From assembly GCF_012641395.1 (NCBI RefSeq), contig NZ_JABAIH010000010.1:1-64000 (forward strand): a stretch of DNA of 64,000 bases, read 5' to 3'. The DNA is from Rhizobium sp. P32RR-XVIII (GTDB lineage Bacteria; Pseudomonadota; Alphaproteobacteria; Rhizobiales; Rhizobiaceae). How positions within the stretch are numbered: the stretch's first letter is position 1; each line of letters opens with the position of its first letter. Below are positions 45,316 through 53,963 of the stretch, in pieces. The notes below the pieces were generated by a model. It did not search any database. It worked only from the letters and a program-made list of their open reading frames with translations, and had not been told where the DNA came from. Made by a program: the position numbers and the translations under genes.

Positions 45316-45347
45316 CAGCCCTCGTAGAAAACAGGGGAGTATTTCCC

Positions 45348-45536
45348 ATGCCGGCAAAATCGAAATCACAGCAGAAGGCCGCAGGCGCCGCTCTCGCCGC
45401 CAAGCGTGGAGACATAAAAAAGAGCGAGCTGAAGGGCGCTTCAAAGGGCATGGCTGAGTCCATGAGCGAGAAGGAGCTGCACGACATGGCGTCGACGAAA
45501 CGTAAAGGCAAACCGGAGCATGCCTCGAAATCGTGA
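45348..45536 (+). CDS. DUF3008-family small basic protein
   Basis: This 62-residue, lysine-rich, hydrophilic protein of the DUF3008 family is recognisable from MPAKSKSQQKAAGAALAAKR, SELKGASKGMAESMSEKELHDMA and the STKRKGKPEH tail. No cysteine, membrane segment or catalytic motif is present. Such proteins are common in rhizobia and linked, in annotation lore, with general stress and nucleoid-like functions, though none is proven. The start has GGGGAG ten bases upstream, and an EcfG-like promoter precedes it. Confidence 0.85.
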   Translation: MPAKSKSQQKAAGAALAAKRGDIKKSELKGASKGMAESMSEKELHDMASTKRKGKPEHASKS

Positions 45537-45611
45537 TTAAGCGTCGCCATTGCACGCCCATCAAAGCTTGACCGATACAGCTTCAAGAAACGTCCGTCGT
45601 TGGGCAGAGGC

Positions 45612-45636
45612 GGAACCATAGGTGTGGCGTACAATT
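45612..45636 (+). promoter_or_regulatory. EcfG/RpoE2-like promoter of the 93-residue gene
   Basis: GGAAC at 45612-45616, then 18 bases, then TT at 45635-45636. The -10 part reads AATT instead of CGTT, so the match is weaker than at 45290. The TTG start lies 17 bases beyond. Confidence 0.4.
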
Positions 45637-45652
45637 TACACAGGAGCACACT

Positions 45653-45934
45653 TTGAACACGGCCAATCTTCAACTCGAAGGCCTCGTCATGGCGATCGCA
45701 GCCATGGCGGATGTCATTGTCGACAAGGGCCTGATCAGTCGCCGGGACATCAATGCCGCCCTGGAAGAGGCGGAGAGAGCGATCGCGGAGGACGGCAAGC
45801 GCGAACTATCGGATGCCAACCGTGCGGCGGCGCTGTTTCCGATCCGCGTCCTCCTGCTCGCCGGCCAGGATGCTCAGCGGGCGAAACGGCTTACCTTCTC
45901 GGATTATGCTGAACTCGTCGGCAGGTCGACGTGA
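45653..45934 (+). CDS. Small helical protein of unknown function
   Basis: This is a 93-residue acidic, mostly helical protein. The TTG at 45653 follows AGGAG with good spacing. The block VIVDKGLISRRDINAALEEAERAIAED is recalled from small rhizobial hypothetical proteins. No known domain or membrane segment is visible. It may belong to the same stress group as DUF3008 upstream. The gap 45935-46192 after it holds only a weak hairpin (46070-46097). Confidence 0.6.
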   Translation: MNTANLQLEGLVMAIAAMADVIVDKGLISRRDINAALEEAERAIAEDGKRELSDANRAAALFPIRVLLLAGQDAQRAKRLTFSDYAELVGRST

Positions 45935-46192
45935 ACACCGGATGTTGAGGTATTCACGCCGGCATCGCCGACGCGAGCGCGTATTCCGCCGATATGACGG
46001 TACCGACCGAATAGCATTTCGCTGCCGGTTGCAAAGCGATGCCTATTCAGCAGTCGTTGCGACAGTATCGGCAAGCGAGATGGCTAATCGCCTTGCCTTG
46101 CAGCTTTAACCCAAGCTGATAGAGTGAATTGCATAAGCGCCACGCATTGTGCTGCCTGCATTTTTGTCCCCATTTGAATGTGTTGAGGCACA

Positions 46193-47221
46193 ATGGAAGC
46201 ATCGAAGACTCCGAGTGTCAGCTATGGTGCCGAACCTGGATTGCGCTTTGCCTCGCTGCTTGACGGACAAGGCGGGTGCAGGCAACTGGACATGGCGCAG
46301 CTCTGCGCTTGGAGGCCGGAAGAGGGCGTCCTCTGGCTTCATCTGGAGCGCGATCATCCCGCCGCCGCTTCCTGGATCACGCACAAAAGCGGCCTTGATC
46401 CGTTTGTGGTCGAGGCGCTTCTGGAAGAAGAGTCCCGCCCTCGCGTCGAACCTGTCGACGATGGACTGTTGATTATCCTGCGCGGCGTGTGCGCCACGTC
46501 GCCGGAGGACGCGCAGGAGGCACCGGCGGATATCGATCTCGTGCCCCTGCATCTTTGGGTCGACACAAACCGCATCGTCTCACTGCGCGACAGCGGTCAT
46601 TACATTACCGCACTCCGCGACATCCGTTTGTCACTGGAGAAGAACAAGGGCCCTCAGCGCACTGGCGATCTGCTTGCCCTGATCGGCGACAAACTGGTGC
46701 GCGATCTCGAAGCCGTGCTCGACGCCATGGACGAGGAAGTGGACGAACTCGACGAGATGATATTTCACGGTGAGGCGAGCCAGGTGCGCGAGCGCCTCAA
46801 GTTGCTACGTCGGCGTGCCGTGCAACTTCGCCGCTATCTTGCGCCCCAGCGCGATGCGCTCAATCGCATCGAGCATGACGACGCACCCTGGCTGGCCGAG
46901 CGCGACAAGCTTCGCATGCGCGAAGTTATCGACAAGCTGATGCGCTTCATCGAATATCTCGACGCGATACGTGATCGCACGAGTATCCTGCACGACGACC
47001 TTTCGACCGTTATCAGCGAACGCATCGCCCGCAACTCCAACCGTCTGGCTGCGCTTGCGGCGCTGCTGTTGCCACCAAGCGTGATTGCCGGCCTTTTCGG
47101 CATGAATGTCGGCGGCATTCCGGGCGTCAACGACACCTGGGCCTTTGTGATCATCGTTGCATTCGTGACGATCATGGCGGTCGTGACACTGTGGATGCTG
47201 AAGCGCATCAACTGGCTCTAG
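46193..47221 (+). CDS. zntB: CorA/ZntB-type metal transporter
   Basis: This 342-residue inner-membrane 2-TM transporter has a large cytoplasmic funnel domain rich in acidic heptads (DAMDEEVDELDEMIFHGE). Two C-terminal helices follow, with the signature GMNVGGIPG between them and a basic tail MLKRINWL. The extended GMNVGGIPG favours the ZntB zinc branch over magnesium-type CorA (GMNFE). Start 46193 has GAGG. It appears monocistronic. Confidence 0.88.
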   Translation: MEASKTPSVSYGAEPGLRFASLLDGQGGCRQLDMAQLCAWRPEEGVLWLHLERDHPAAASWITHKSGLDPFVVEALLEEESRPRVEPVDDGLLIILRGVCATSPEDAQEAPADIDLVPLHLWVDTNRIVSLRDSGHYITALRDIRLSLEKNKGPQRTGDLLALIGDKLVRDLEAVLDAMDEEVDELDEMIFHGEASQVRERLKLLRRRAVQLRRYLAPQRDALNRIEHDDAPWLAERDKLRMREVIDKLMRFIEYLDAIRDRTSILHDDLSTVISERIARNSNRLAALAALLLPPSVIAGLFGMNVGGIPGVNDTWAFVIIVAFVTIMAVVTLWMLKRINWL

Positions 47222-47260
47222 GAATCAGACGCGAGCTGCACGCCAGCCCCGCCCGGCGCT

Positions 47261-47740
47261 TTACTCGACGCTGACATCTTTCCAGGTATCGAACGTTGCG
47301 GCTTGGCCGAGGCGCCGTCCCTGCCGATCGATGAGTTCCCAGACAATGGCATTTTCAATCCAGAAGCGGCGGCCTGATTTGGCAATGCGAAGGCCACGGT
47401 AGTCGGCAATAAAACCGTTGGCTGTCACGGCATTGAGCAATCTTTCGCGCTCGGCCCGATCCGGCGCTTCAGCCGAAAGACGGGACGGCAAGGTAATGAA
47501 CTCCGCCCATGTATATCCAAAGCAGGCCTGGGCGGCGCGGTTTGCATAGATGAAACGCGGATCGGTTTCATTGTTGTGAGCAAGGACCACAGCCGGAGAC
47601 TGGTTGTACAGCCACTCGGCACCTTGGTCCTCGGGTGTCAGAGGTCGTCCTACGCGGCGTTCAAAGCTCTCGGCCATCAGCGTGTAAAACGCCGGATCGC
47701 AGGACAAGTCGAGTCCTGCCATGCTGTAGTCGAATATCAT
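47261..47740 (-). CDS. MEKHLA-domain (PAS-like) protein
   Basis: This 159-residue stand-alone PAS-like protein of the MEKHLA family has LLAESFERRVGRPL-like LMAESFERRVGRPLTPE, FIYANRAAQACFGYTWAEFITLPSRLSAE, AERERLLNAVTANGFI and RFWIENAIVWEL. There is no output domain. The start 47740 follows AAGGA; 47749 is upstream in frame. The role is unknown; such proteins may bind a small ligand or a partner regulator. It converges on zntB, with only 39 bases between the stops. Confidence 0.85.
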   Translation of the reverse strand: MIFDYSMAGLDLSCDPAFYTLMAESFERRVGRPLTPEDQGAEWLYNQSPAVVLAHNNETDPRFIYANRAAQACFGYTWAEFITLPSRLSAEAPDRAERERLLNAVTANGFIADYRGLRIAKSGRRFWIENAIVWELIDRQGRRLGQAATFDTWKDVSVE

Positions 47741-47907
47741 GCCATACATCCTTCAGCGACGACGAAAGTCGCTCCTTATGTCTGTCTTCTGTGAATTGGA
47801 GTCAAAAATGAGGCGCCCATTACACGATATCGACCGCTGGAGATGCCGGACGTGGCTTCATGAGGCAATGAGTTGGCCGGCAGGCATGGACCAACCGCTG
47901 GATGCCG

Positions 47908-48129
47908 TTACCATTGAGCATTCGAGGCTGCTTCGATGGGCGCAGAGGGGGTATCTCCGAAAAGCTCCTGTGGTCTGTGGCCCGGCGAAAACTCGCCACC
48001 AAACGGGCCATGCGGTGTGACGAAAGCAAGATAGATCGCGATGGCAAATAGCGAAATCAGGTACATGCCGAGCGGGAAGGCGAGGCTGAGGGATTGCGAG
48101 TTCTGATCCCTATGCTGATGACGCTTCAT
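47908..48129 (-). CDS. Possible small membrane protein
   Basis: This 73-residue frame has a short basic N-terminus (MKRHQHRDQN) and one strong hydrophobic helix (LAFPLGMYLISLFAIAIYLA). GGAGC lies nine bases upstream of the ATG. A competing plus-strand frame here has no hydrophobic or family features. Small single-span proteins are often stress-related in rhizobia, but no family is recognised. Moderate confidence only. Confidence 0.45.
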   Translation of the reverse strand: MKRHQHRDQNSQSLSLAFPLGMYLISLFAIAIYLAFVTPHGPFGGEFSPGHRPQELFGDTPSAPIEAASNAQW

Positions 48130-48144
48130 TTTTGAGTGCTCCGT

Positions 48145-48169
48145 GGAACGTCGGGCGTAACAAAAAGTT
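48145..48169 (+). promoter_or_regulatory. EcfG/RpoE2-like promoter without a downstream gene
   Basis: GGAAC at 48145-48149, 18 bases, then TT at 48168-48169 (-10 part AGTT). It points right into a gap of about 360 bases with no credible plus-strand gene, suggesting a noncoding transcript. Confidence 0.4.
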
Positions 48170-48175
48170 CTGCAG

Positions 48176-48272
48176 CGCTTTCCCGTTCGGGTCGGCTAGA
48201 GCGATCGGGGAGAAACTCCCCTTGGTCTTCGTAGCTTCAGGAAGACCGCCCAGGACGGCTGGGCGGTCTTGC
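48176..48272 (+). ncRNA. Candidate stress-induced small RNA
   Basis: Downstream of the EcfG-like promoter two clean stems occur: GGGGAG-AAA-CTCCCC at 48207-48221 and a perfect 12-bp stem at 48242-48270. A transcript of about 95 nucleotides would run from near 48176 to the second stem. The CUCCCC arm is complementary to purine-rich ribosome-binding sites, a feature of several rhizobial trans-acting sRNAs. No sequence homologue was recognised; this is structural inference. Confidence 0.35.
48242..48270. terminator. Perfect 12-bp terminator-like hairpin
   Basis: AAGACCGCCCAG and CTGGGCGGTCTT flank a GACGG loop. The arms begin AAGA and end TCTT, a common layout of bidirectional terminators. It may end the candidate sRNA (rightward) or the FixJ-type gene (leftward). 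Confidence 0.6.
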
Positions 48273-48534
48273 GGGATCCTGGACCCGCGAAGCTTCGGGA
48301 GGGGATGCCGAAGCTCATTGGTAGCAGGAGAGAAGAGCTTGCTACCCGCCTCTCATGAGGCTGGAGAAAATGTAGCGCCAGGAGGGACGAAAGAGAATTA
48401 TACAGTCGTCTTTTCTCGTCATACCTTCGGATGCGGCACGAGAACCCGTCCGGAAACTGGGTGCGCTGCGGCGAAACCTTGGCAAGGCTGAAAATGGATA
48501 GTACCGGCTTGGGCTTTTTTTGGCCCTAGAGCGT

Positions 48535-49173
48535 TTATACGTGCCTCGGCGGCTCCCCAAGCGGCAGCTTCAGCTTGTCCGCCATGCGGGCGAGCTCCGG
48601 CAAGGAGGCAGCACGCATCTTCTGCATGACCTGACTGCGGTGAACCTTCACGGTAATCTCGCTAACGCCCAGATCTCCGGCGATCTGCTTGTTGAGCCGG
48701 CCGGTTACTACCAGAGCCATTACCTCGCGCTCTCGCGGGGTCAAGCTATCGAACCGCAGGCGCAATGTCTCCAGTGCCTTTTCATTTTCAAGCCATACGC
48801 GGTCGCGCGCCAGGCCGACGTAAACGGCATCGAGCAAATCCTGATCGCGGAACGGCTTCGTCAGGAACTCGATCGCGCCCTCCTTCATTGCCTGGACGGA
48901 CATCGGAATATCGCCATGCCCAGTGATGAAGACGATCGGGAGCTGCATGTCCGCCTGCGACAGCTGCCGTTGAAAATCAAGGCCGCTTTGTCCAGGTAGC
49001 CGGACATCGAGCACGAGGCAGGTCGGCCCGGCTGGCCGCCCAGAATTGAGGAAATCGCCCACCGAGGTGAGGAGCTTCACGTCAAAACCGACGGATCGAA
49101 GGAGACTGCCGAGCGCCTCGCGGATCGCCGGATCGTCATCGATGACAATAACGGTTGCTGGCGCCTCGGGCAT
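48535..49173 (-). CDS. FixJ/NarL-type response regulator
   Basis: This 212-residue two-domain regulator has a receiver (acidic pocket IDDD at 11-14, phospho-acceptor Asp56 in LVLDVRLPG, Lys in LTKPF) and a LuxR-type helix-turn-helix LTPREREVMALVVTGRLNKQIAGDLGVSEITVKVHRSQV. The FITGHGDIPMSVQAMKEGAIEFLTKPF run is typical of FixJ. Start 49173 is preferred over a TTG at 49188. It is divergent from the single-domain regulator at 49545. The nearby triple-PAS kinase is the likely partner. Confidence 0.92.
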   Translation of the reverse strand: MPEAPATVIVIDDDPAIREALGSLLRSVGFDVKLLTSVGDFLNSGRPAGPTCLVLDVRLPGQSGLDFQRQLSQADMQLPIVFITGHGDIPMSVQAMKEGAIEFLTKPFRDQDLLDAVYVGLARDRVWLENEKALETLRLRFDSLTPREREVMALVVTGRLNKQIAGDLGVSEITVKVHRSQVMQKMRAASLPELARMADKLKLPLGEPPRHV

Positions 49174-49422
49174 CGTCAGCGCCCCCAAAACTGAGCGAGC
49201 TCTCGTCGCGCGCTATCTGTGCCCATTATGGCAGCAGGCCGAGGCGGACTCGAAACGCTATAACGCCAAGGTGAACAGAACACTCCCCCTCTCTCCCTCC
49301 CGAGCTCCGGCACGCTAGAATGCCCCCTAATTATCTAAGCCACAAGGGCAAATGCGATGTGACCAGTCCGCCGGGTCAGCCGCTTTGCGCCTCCTCGTTG
49401 TGATGGTGCCGGTGTTAAACAA

Positions 49423-49440
49423 CCTATACCATCGTATAGG
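49423..49440. promoter_or_regulatory. Perfect 18-bp palindrome between two response regulators
   Basis: CCTATACCATCGTATAGG has perfect 7-base arms around CATC. It lies in the 371-base divergent gap 49174-49544, about 105 bases before the single-domain regulator. Nothing coding is visible in the gap. It is a strong operator candidate; its binding protein is unknown. Confidence 0.6.
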
Positions 49441-49544
49441 CTCCGGTGACTTTGTCGTCACTGCACGCTGTTGTATGTTATTGCAGACGCTACAACGCTA
49501 GAATGCTTCACAACACCAAACGGCGAATTTTTGGGGAGGCGGCA

Positions 49545-49940
49545 GTGCCAACCGTCAAGCCTCTGATTGCGATCGTCGATGACGACGTGTCGATGCGCGA
49601 GGCTATCGAAGGACTCATGAGATCGCTGGGATTTGACGCCGAGGCCTTTTCATCCGCGGACGATTTTCTGAAGTTTCCCGATATCAATCGCACCGCTTGT
49701 CTGGTCACGGATATCCATATGCCCGGACTGAGCGGGCTTGATCTGCACCGCCACCTCGTTGCGCTGGGCAAGAATATTCCGACCGTTCTGATTACCGCTT
49801 ATCCGGACGAAAATGCGCGCGCGCGGGGGTTCGGCCCGGGTATAGTCGGCTATCTGACAAAACCCTTTGGCGAGCAGGATCTCCTTGATTGCATCCGTTC
49901 CGCGCTGCCGCCTGGTAGCGACGGAGAGGTCGATTTATGA
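49545..49940 (+). CDS. Single-domain response regulator
   Basis: This 131-residue stand-alone receiver has VDDD at 11-14, Asp56 in LVTDIHMPG, Thr/Ala switch region VLITAYPDE and Lys106 in YLTKPFGEQD. There is no output domain. The start is taken as GTG at 49545, six bases after GGGGAGG. Upstream ATGs at 49446 and 49503 lack sites and add a non-homologous tail. It converges on the sensor kinase gene (74 bases between stops) and probably takes phosphate from it, acting as a sink or by protein contact. Confidence 0.85.
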   Translation: MPTVKPLIAIVDDDVSMREAIEGLMRSLGFDAEAFSSADDFLKFPDINRTACLVTDIHMPGLSGLDLHRHLVALGKNIPTVLITAYPDENARARGFGPGIVGYLTKPFGEQDLLDCIRSALPPGSDGEVDL

Positions 49941-50013
49941 CTTGAGACGAAGGCACCCCAGTCGTACAGCCCGGCCATGCTCCGACGAACAAAGCGCCTT
50001 CAGCAAGCTGTCG

Positions 50014-52701
50014 TCAGCTGCTGAACTCCTCCCGTTCCGAAGGCAGGGTGAACTGAAATACCGCCCCGTGAGGTTCATTTGCGCTTGCCCACAACCGCCC
50101 TCCATGGGCCTCTATGATGAGCCGGCAGATCGACAGGCCAAGTCCAAGTCCCTCCGCCTTCGTCGTGTAGAACGGCACGAACAGCTCCGCACTTTGCGGG
50201 TCGAGCCCGGTGCCGGTATCCCTCACGGCGACGAGCACCGCCGCGGATGCCTCAAGCCGGGAGGTGATCAGCAGCTCGCGCGGCCGGTCCGTCACCCCGC
50301 TCATTGCCTCGATGCCGTTCATCATCAGGTTGAGAATCACCTGCTGCAACTGCACGCGATCCCCTGCCACCGGCGGCAAGTCTTCCGCCAGCTCGGTGTG
50401 CAGCAGGATGCGGTGGCGGCGCAGCTCGCCTTGAAGCAGGCCTACCGTATCCTCGATGAGGGCATTTAGTTCCACGCGCGTCGTGGCTGTTTCCGTCTTC
50501 CTGAGCAGCGAGCGCACCCGCCCGATCACCTCACCGGCGCGGTGACCGTCCCGGACGATGCGCCCAAGCGCTTCCCGAGCTTCGCCGATGTTGGAGGGCT
50601 GACTGGCAAGCCAGCGTAGGGCCGCATTGGCATTGGTGACGATGGCTCCCAGCGGCTGGTTGACCTCGTGCGCGATGGACGAGGTCAACGCTCCCATCGT
50701 CGTCACCCGCGCCACATGCGCGAGTTCCGCCTGCGCCTTCTGCAGCGCCTCCTCGGTCCGCCTGCGGTCTTCAATGTCGACGAGGAATCCGTACCATTTA
50801 AGGATATTGCCCCCTTCATCCCTGAGTGGCACGGCGCTTTCAAACAGCAAGCGATATTCGCCGTCAGCCGCGCGGCGGATGCGCATCTCGGCTTCGAAAG
50901 GCTGGCCTGTGGCCAGAGATGCATGCCAGTTTGCGAGGTAAGCTTCGATGTCTTCCGGGTGAAATGGGGCTTCTGCTTCCCAGCTCCATCCCAAGGTTTC
51001 ATCGAGGGACAGGCCTGTAAACTCCCGCCACCGTTGATTGATGAAATCGACGTGGCCGTCGGGCAAGGCGGTCCAAACCATAGCGGGCACAGTCTCGATG
51101 ACCTGACGAAGCTCTTCTTCACTCCGCCGGGCCGCCTCTTCGGCGCGTTTGCGTTCGGTGATGTCCTCACAGACGATCAGGAGCACGGTACGCTTCTTCA
51201 CCACCATCGCCCGGGCCGTCTCGCGGACGCAGAGCATCGAGCCGTCTTTGCGGACCTTGCGCAGTTCCCAGCTCATGGCCCGGCCAAGATGTTCAAGACA
51301 AGCGGCCGCATTTCTCTGGACAGCGTCCCGGTCTTCCTCGTGAAAGATGTCCTGTACAGGGCGACCGATCAATTCGTCGACGGTGTATCCAAGCTGTTCT
51401 GCGCCAAAGGGATTGACGGACAGGATTGTGCCTGTGTCGTCTATCATGAAATACATCGTCGGATTGTTCTCGAAGACCGCCCTCCATTGCTCCTCGCTCT
51501 CACGTAGCGCCTCTTCCGCCTGCTTGCGCTCCGTCAGATCAATCACGAAGGCGACGCCTTGATTATCGCTTTCTTCAAAGGTTGCCGCGCCGATCATCAC
51601 CGGCACGCGGCTGCCGTCCTTTCGAAAGTACTCCTTCTCGATTGGTGGCCGGCTTCCGGTCAGTTTGTGCTCTTGTAACCACTGGACATCGCGCCCGTGC
51701 CAGTCCGGCGGTGTCAAGTCGGCCCAGCTCAGGCGCCCGGCGACAAGATCTTCACGCTGGTAGCCCACAATCTGGAGAAAGGCGTCATTGGCCTCGATTA
51801 TCCGGCCTTCGAAGTCCCAGATGAAAATGCCGATGATATTGGCTTCGACCAAGCGCCGGATACGGGCCTCCCTTTCCCGCAGGACTGCCTCTATTTCGCT
51901 GCGGACTGCAACGTCTCGGGCAAGCTGAACATTGGCATTACAAAGACCGTGATAGGCTGTCTGAAGGTCGTCGGACAGCAGATTGAAGGCGGTCACCAGC
52001 CGCTCCAGTTCGTCCTCGTGCCGAGGGGGACGGCGCCGCAACCGTAAATGCGGCGGCGGATCACTGATGCAGTAGGTGCTAACAAAGTTCGCGATAGCAA
52101 ACAGATGACGCGTGATGAGATAATGAAAAATGTAAATGATGAACAATGATAGCAGTAATATTGTTGCTGCCTGCCCAAGAAAGATTGTCCATGCTCTATT
52201 CAGCAGCATACGATATATGCCGGCAAGCGTGGCCTCGATATGAAGTGTGCCGATCGTTTTCTCTTGCCCCTCCACACTGCGGCGTAGCGGATATTCCTGT
52301 GCGATGATGGATGAATCGGATGATTTCGCTCCAACCTGCACGGTAAACGGATTTCCGGTCGCAGTCGTCTCGCGGACCTCCACGGCGCTGATATCAGGAA
52401 GCTGGAGAATTCCGGTGAGTTGCAGCCGCAGCTGCGTTTGGTCCAAGGTCCAGAGACTTTCAGCCAGGCTGCCGAGATAGCTATTGCTGATCTGCTCAAG
52501 CCGCGACTCAAGGGCCGAAACATCGCGCCGGTAATCGATATAGAGCTGAAGCAGGGTCAAGATGAGCGTGATGGACACGCTAAAGAGGAGGACGCTGATC
52601 AGAAGGCGCAGCCCCAAGCTGTGGCGCATGCTGGCGGGGACCCCCAAACGTCCGCGCGTATGGGCTGCAAGTGCGCTGAGGACACCCGAATACCGTTTCA
52701 A
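50014..52701 (-). CDS. Membrane sensor histidine kinase with three PAS domains
   Basis: This is an 895-residue kinase. Helices at about 31-51 and 172-198 flank a periplasmic domain of about 120 residues. A HAMP-like linker (to about 250) and PAS domains at about 281-395, 405-520 and 530-650 follow. A HisKA domain has His678 in SSIAHEVNQPLGAI, and a HATPase domain has NLMMNGIEAM, RDTGTGLD and GLGLGLSICRLIIEAHGG. The NQPLGAI form is typical of FixL/TodS/DctB-like kinases in rhizobia. The start is TTG at 52701; an ATG at 52629 is possible. No haem-binding PAS motif was confirmed. Neighbouring response regulators and a binding protein suggest one signalling cluster. Confidence 0.92.
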   Translation of the reverse strand: MKRYSGVLSALAAHTRGRLGVPASMRHSLGLRLLISVLLFSVSITLILTLLQLYIDYRRDVSALESRLEQISNSYLGSLAESLWTLDQTQLRLQLTGILQLPDISAVEVRETTATGNPFTVQVGAKSSDSSIIAQEYPLRRSVEGQEKTIGTLHIEATLAGIYRMLLNRAWTIFLGQAATILLLSLFIIYIFHYLITRHLFAIANFVSTYCISDPPPHLRLRRRPPRHEDELERLVTAFNLLSDDLQTAYHGLCNANVQLARDVAVRSEIEAVLREREARIRRLVEANIIGIFIWDFEGRIIEANDAFLQIVGYQREDLVAGRLSWADLTPPDWHGRDVQWLQEHKLTGSRPPIEKEYFRKDGSRVPVMIGAATFEESDNQGVAFVIDLTERKQAEEALRESEEQWRAVFENNPTMYFMIDDTGTILSVNPFGAEQLGYTVDELIGRPVQDIFHEEDRDAVQRNAAACLEHLGRAMSWELRKVRKDGSMLCVRETARAMVVKKRTVLLIVCEDITERKRAEEAARRSEEELRQVIETVPAMVWTALPDGHVDFINQRWREFTGLSLDETLGWSWEAEAPFHPEDIEAYLANWHASLATGQPFEAEMRIRRAADGEYRLLFESAVPLRDEGGNILKWYGFLVDIEDRRRTEEALQKAQAELAHVARVTTMGALTSSIAHEVNQPLGAIVTNANAALRWLASQPSNIGEAREALGRIVRDGHRAGEVIGRVRSLLRKTETATTRVELNALIEDTVGLLQGELRRHRILLHTELAEDLPPVAGDRVQLQQVILNLMMNGIEAMSGVTDRPRELLITSRLEASAAVLVAVRDTGTGLDPQSAELFVPFYTTKAEGLGLGLSICRLIIEAHGGRLWASANEPHGAVFQFTLPSEREEFSS

Positions 52702-52926
52702 GCGCTCACCATCCTTCGCTCCAGCGGCTCAATCGCCGACGCCCAAAAGGTCAAACGCTATTTTGTGGCGCGCTTAGTGCCCCTCGTTCCAACGGTGGCA
52801 GACTGAAGATAGCCGCATTCTTCCTTCGCACGCCGCGTAAAGACCGCTGCTGGGCCGGGATCAGTCCGGCCTCTGACAGTATGGCCCTGTTTCCCTTGCT
52901 TTAACCGATGAAGATGATCGTCCACG

Positions 52927-53838
52927 TCAACGATTTTGTACGCTATCACTTGAGCGCCACTCAAGGCGAGGAATCTTTGCCCAGGCCGGCAGGGAGGGGT
53001 TCTCGAGCTCGATGACCGTTCGCTGCGAGAAGCGAAAGTCGGCAATCGTCTGCGCGAAGTACTTTTCAAAGTAACGGTCAAAGCTGCCATCCTTTTGCAT
53101 TTCCTGCAGCCCATAGCGGATTCGTTCCGCCAAGCGCGGTGCGGACTTCGAAACATAGGCGTACTGCGCATAAGGGAAGTGTATGAGCAGATGCTGGTCG
53201 GTCGCCAGGTTCGGGTAAGCCTTTGCATCTTCATCATGTATTGCAGCAACCACGGTTGCACCGCGTGGAATCAGGTCGAAGCGTCCGCGTTCCAGCATTA
53301 GCATCAGCAACTTGGGATCTGTGGCAGTCACGACCTCCATGCCGTTGTGGCGAAATATCGCCGCCGTCGTCTCGCCTGATGCCCCGATCCGTAGTTGCCT
53401 GAGGTCGGCGAGATCTCGCACCTTTGCCACCCGGCCCTGATCGCTGGCGCGGATGGAGGCGATGCGATAGCCAAAAAGACCCTTGTCCAGCGGGATATCA
53501 ATTGGGATCAAATCGTCGTCGAGCGGTTCGAGGACCACGAGATTGATCAGATCACCTTTCACGGCCTCGCGCCTGAGCCGGGCAGCGGTCAACTCCGTCA
53601 TGGCAGGTTCGACTCGATACGGCCCGTAGCGGGCAACGCTGCGTTCCAGTGCGGCATCCAAAAGTTCGTAAGTGTATCTTCGGCTAATCAGTTGCCGCTC
53701 GAACTCACTGCGGCGCACCACATCCTGGACCGGAGCCGCTGGCTCCGTGGCCATCACCCGCCACCCGCCTGCTGCAAGACAGCACAGCGCCAACAGCAGG
53801 GCGCTCATCAGGCCCGTCATTCGACGATGTGCAACCAT
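52927..53838 (-). CDS. Periplasmic family-3-like binding protein next to a sensor kinase
   Basis: This 303-residue exported protein resembles family-3 solute-binding domains: LISRRYTYELLDAALERS, VVLEPLDDDLIPIDIPLDKGLFGYRI, RIGASGETTAAIFRHNGMEV, FDLIPRGATVVAAI, YAQYAYVSKSAPRLAERIRYGLQ and GSFDRYFEKYF. The start at 53838 follows GAGGG; a longer frame begins at 53865. A signal peptide is present (MTGLMSALLLALCCLAAGG). No permease or ATPase adjoins. It lies 225 bases upstream of the sensor kinase in the same direction, so a sensory partner role is plausible, by inference. Confidence 0.8.
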   Translation of the reverse strand: MVAHRRMTGLMSALLLALCCLAAGGWRVMATEPAAPVQDVVRRSEFERQLISRRYTYELLDAALERSVARYGPYRVEPAMTELTAARLRREAVKGDLINLVVLEPLDDDLIPIDIPLDKGLFGYRIASIRASDQGRVAKVRDLADLRQLRIGASGETTAAIFRHNGMEVVTATDPKLLMLMLERGRFDLIPRGATVVAAIHDEDAKAYPNLATDQHLLIHFPYAQYAYVSKSAPRLAERIRYGLQEMQKDGSFDRYFEKYFAQTIADFRFSQRTVIELENPSLPAWAKIPRLEWRSSDSVQNR

Positions 53839-53963
53839 GCCGGAACCCTCGGTCGGGATCGCCAAGCCGCCTGGGCAAGTTCATTCGAGGAATGCGGAGG
53901 CGGATAAGTTGCTAATATACATGAAAGCTTTAGCCGGAACAATTTTGGCCGACGCGGGCCGAG

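Noticed and set aside
47739..48020. 93-codon plus-strand frame opposite the small membrane protein
   Set aside because: No ribosome-binding site, hydrophobic segment or family pattern; the minus-strand frame is better.
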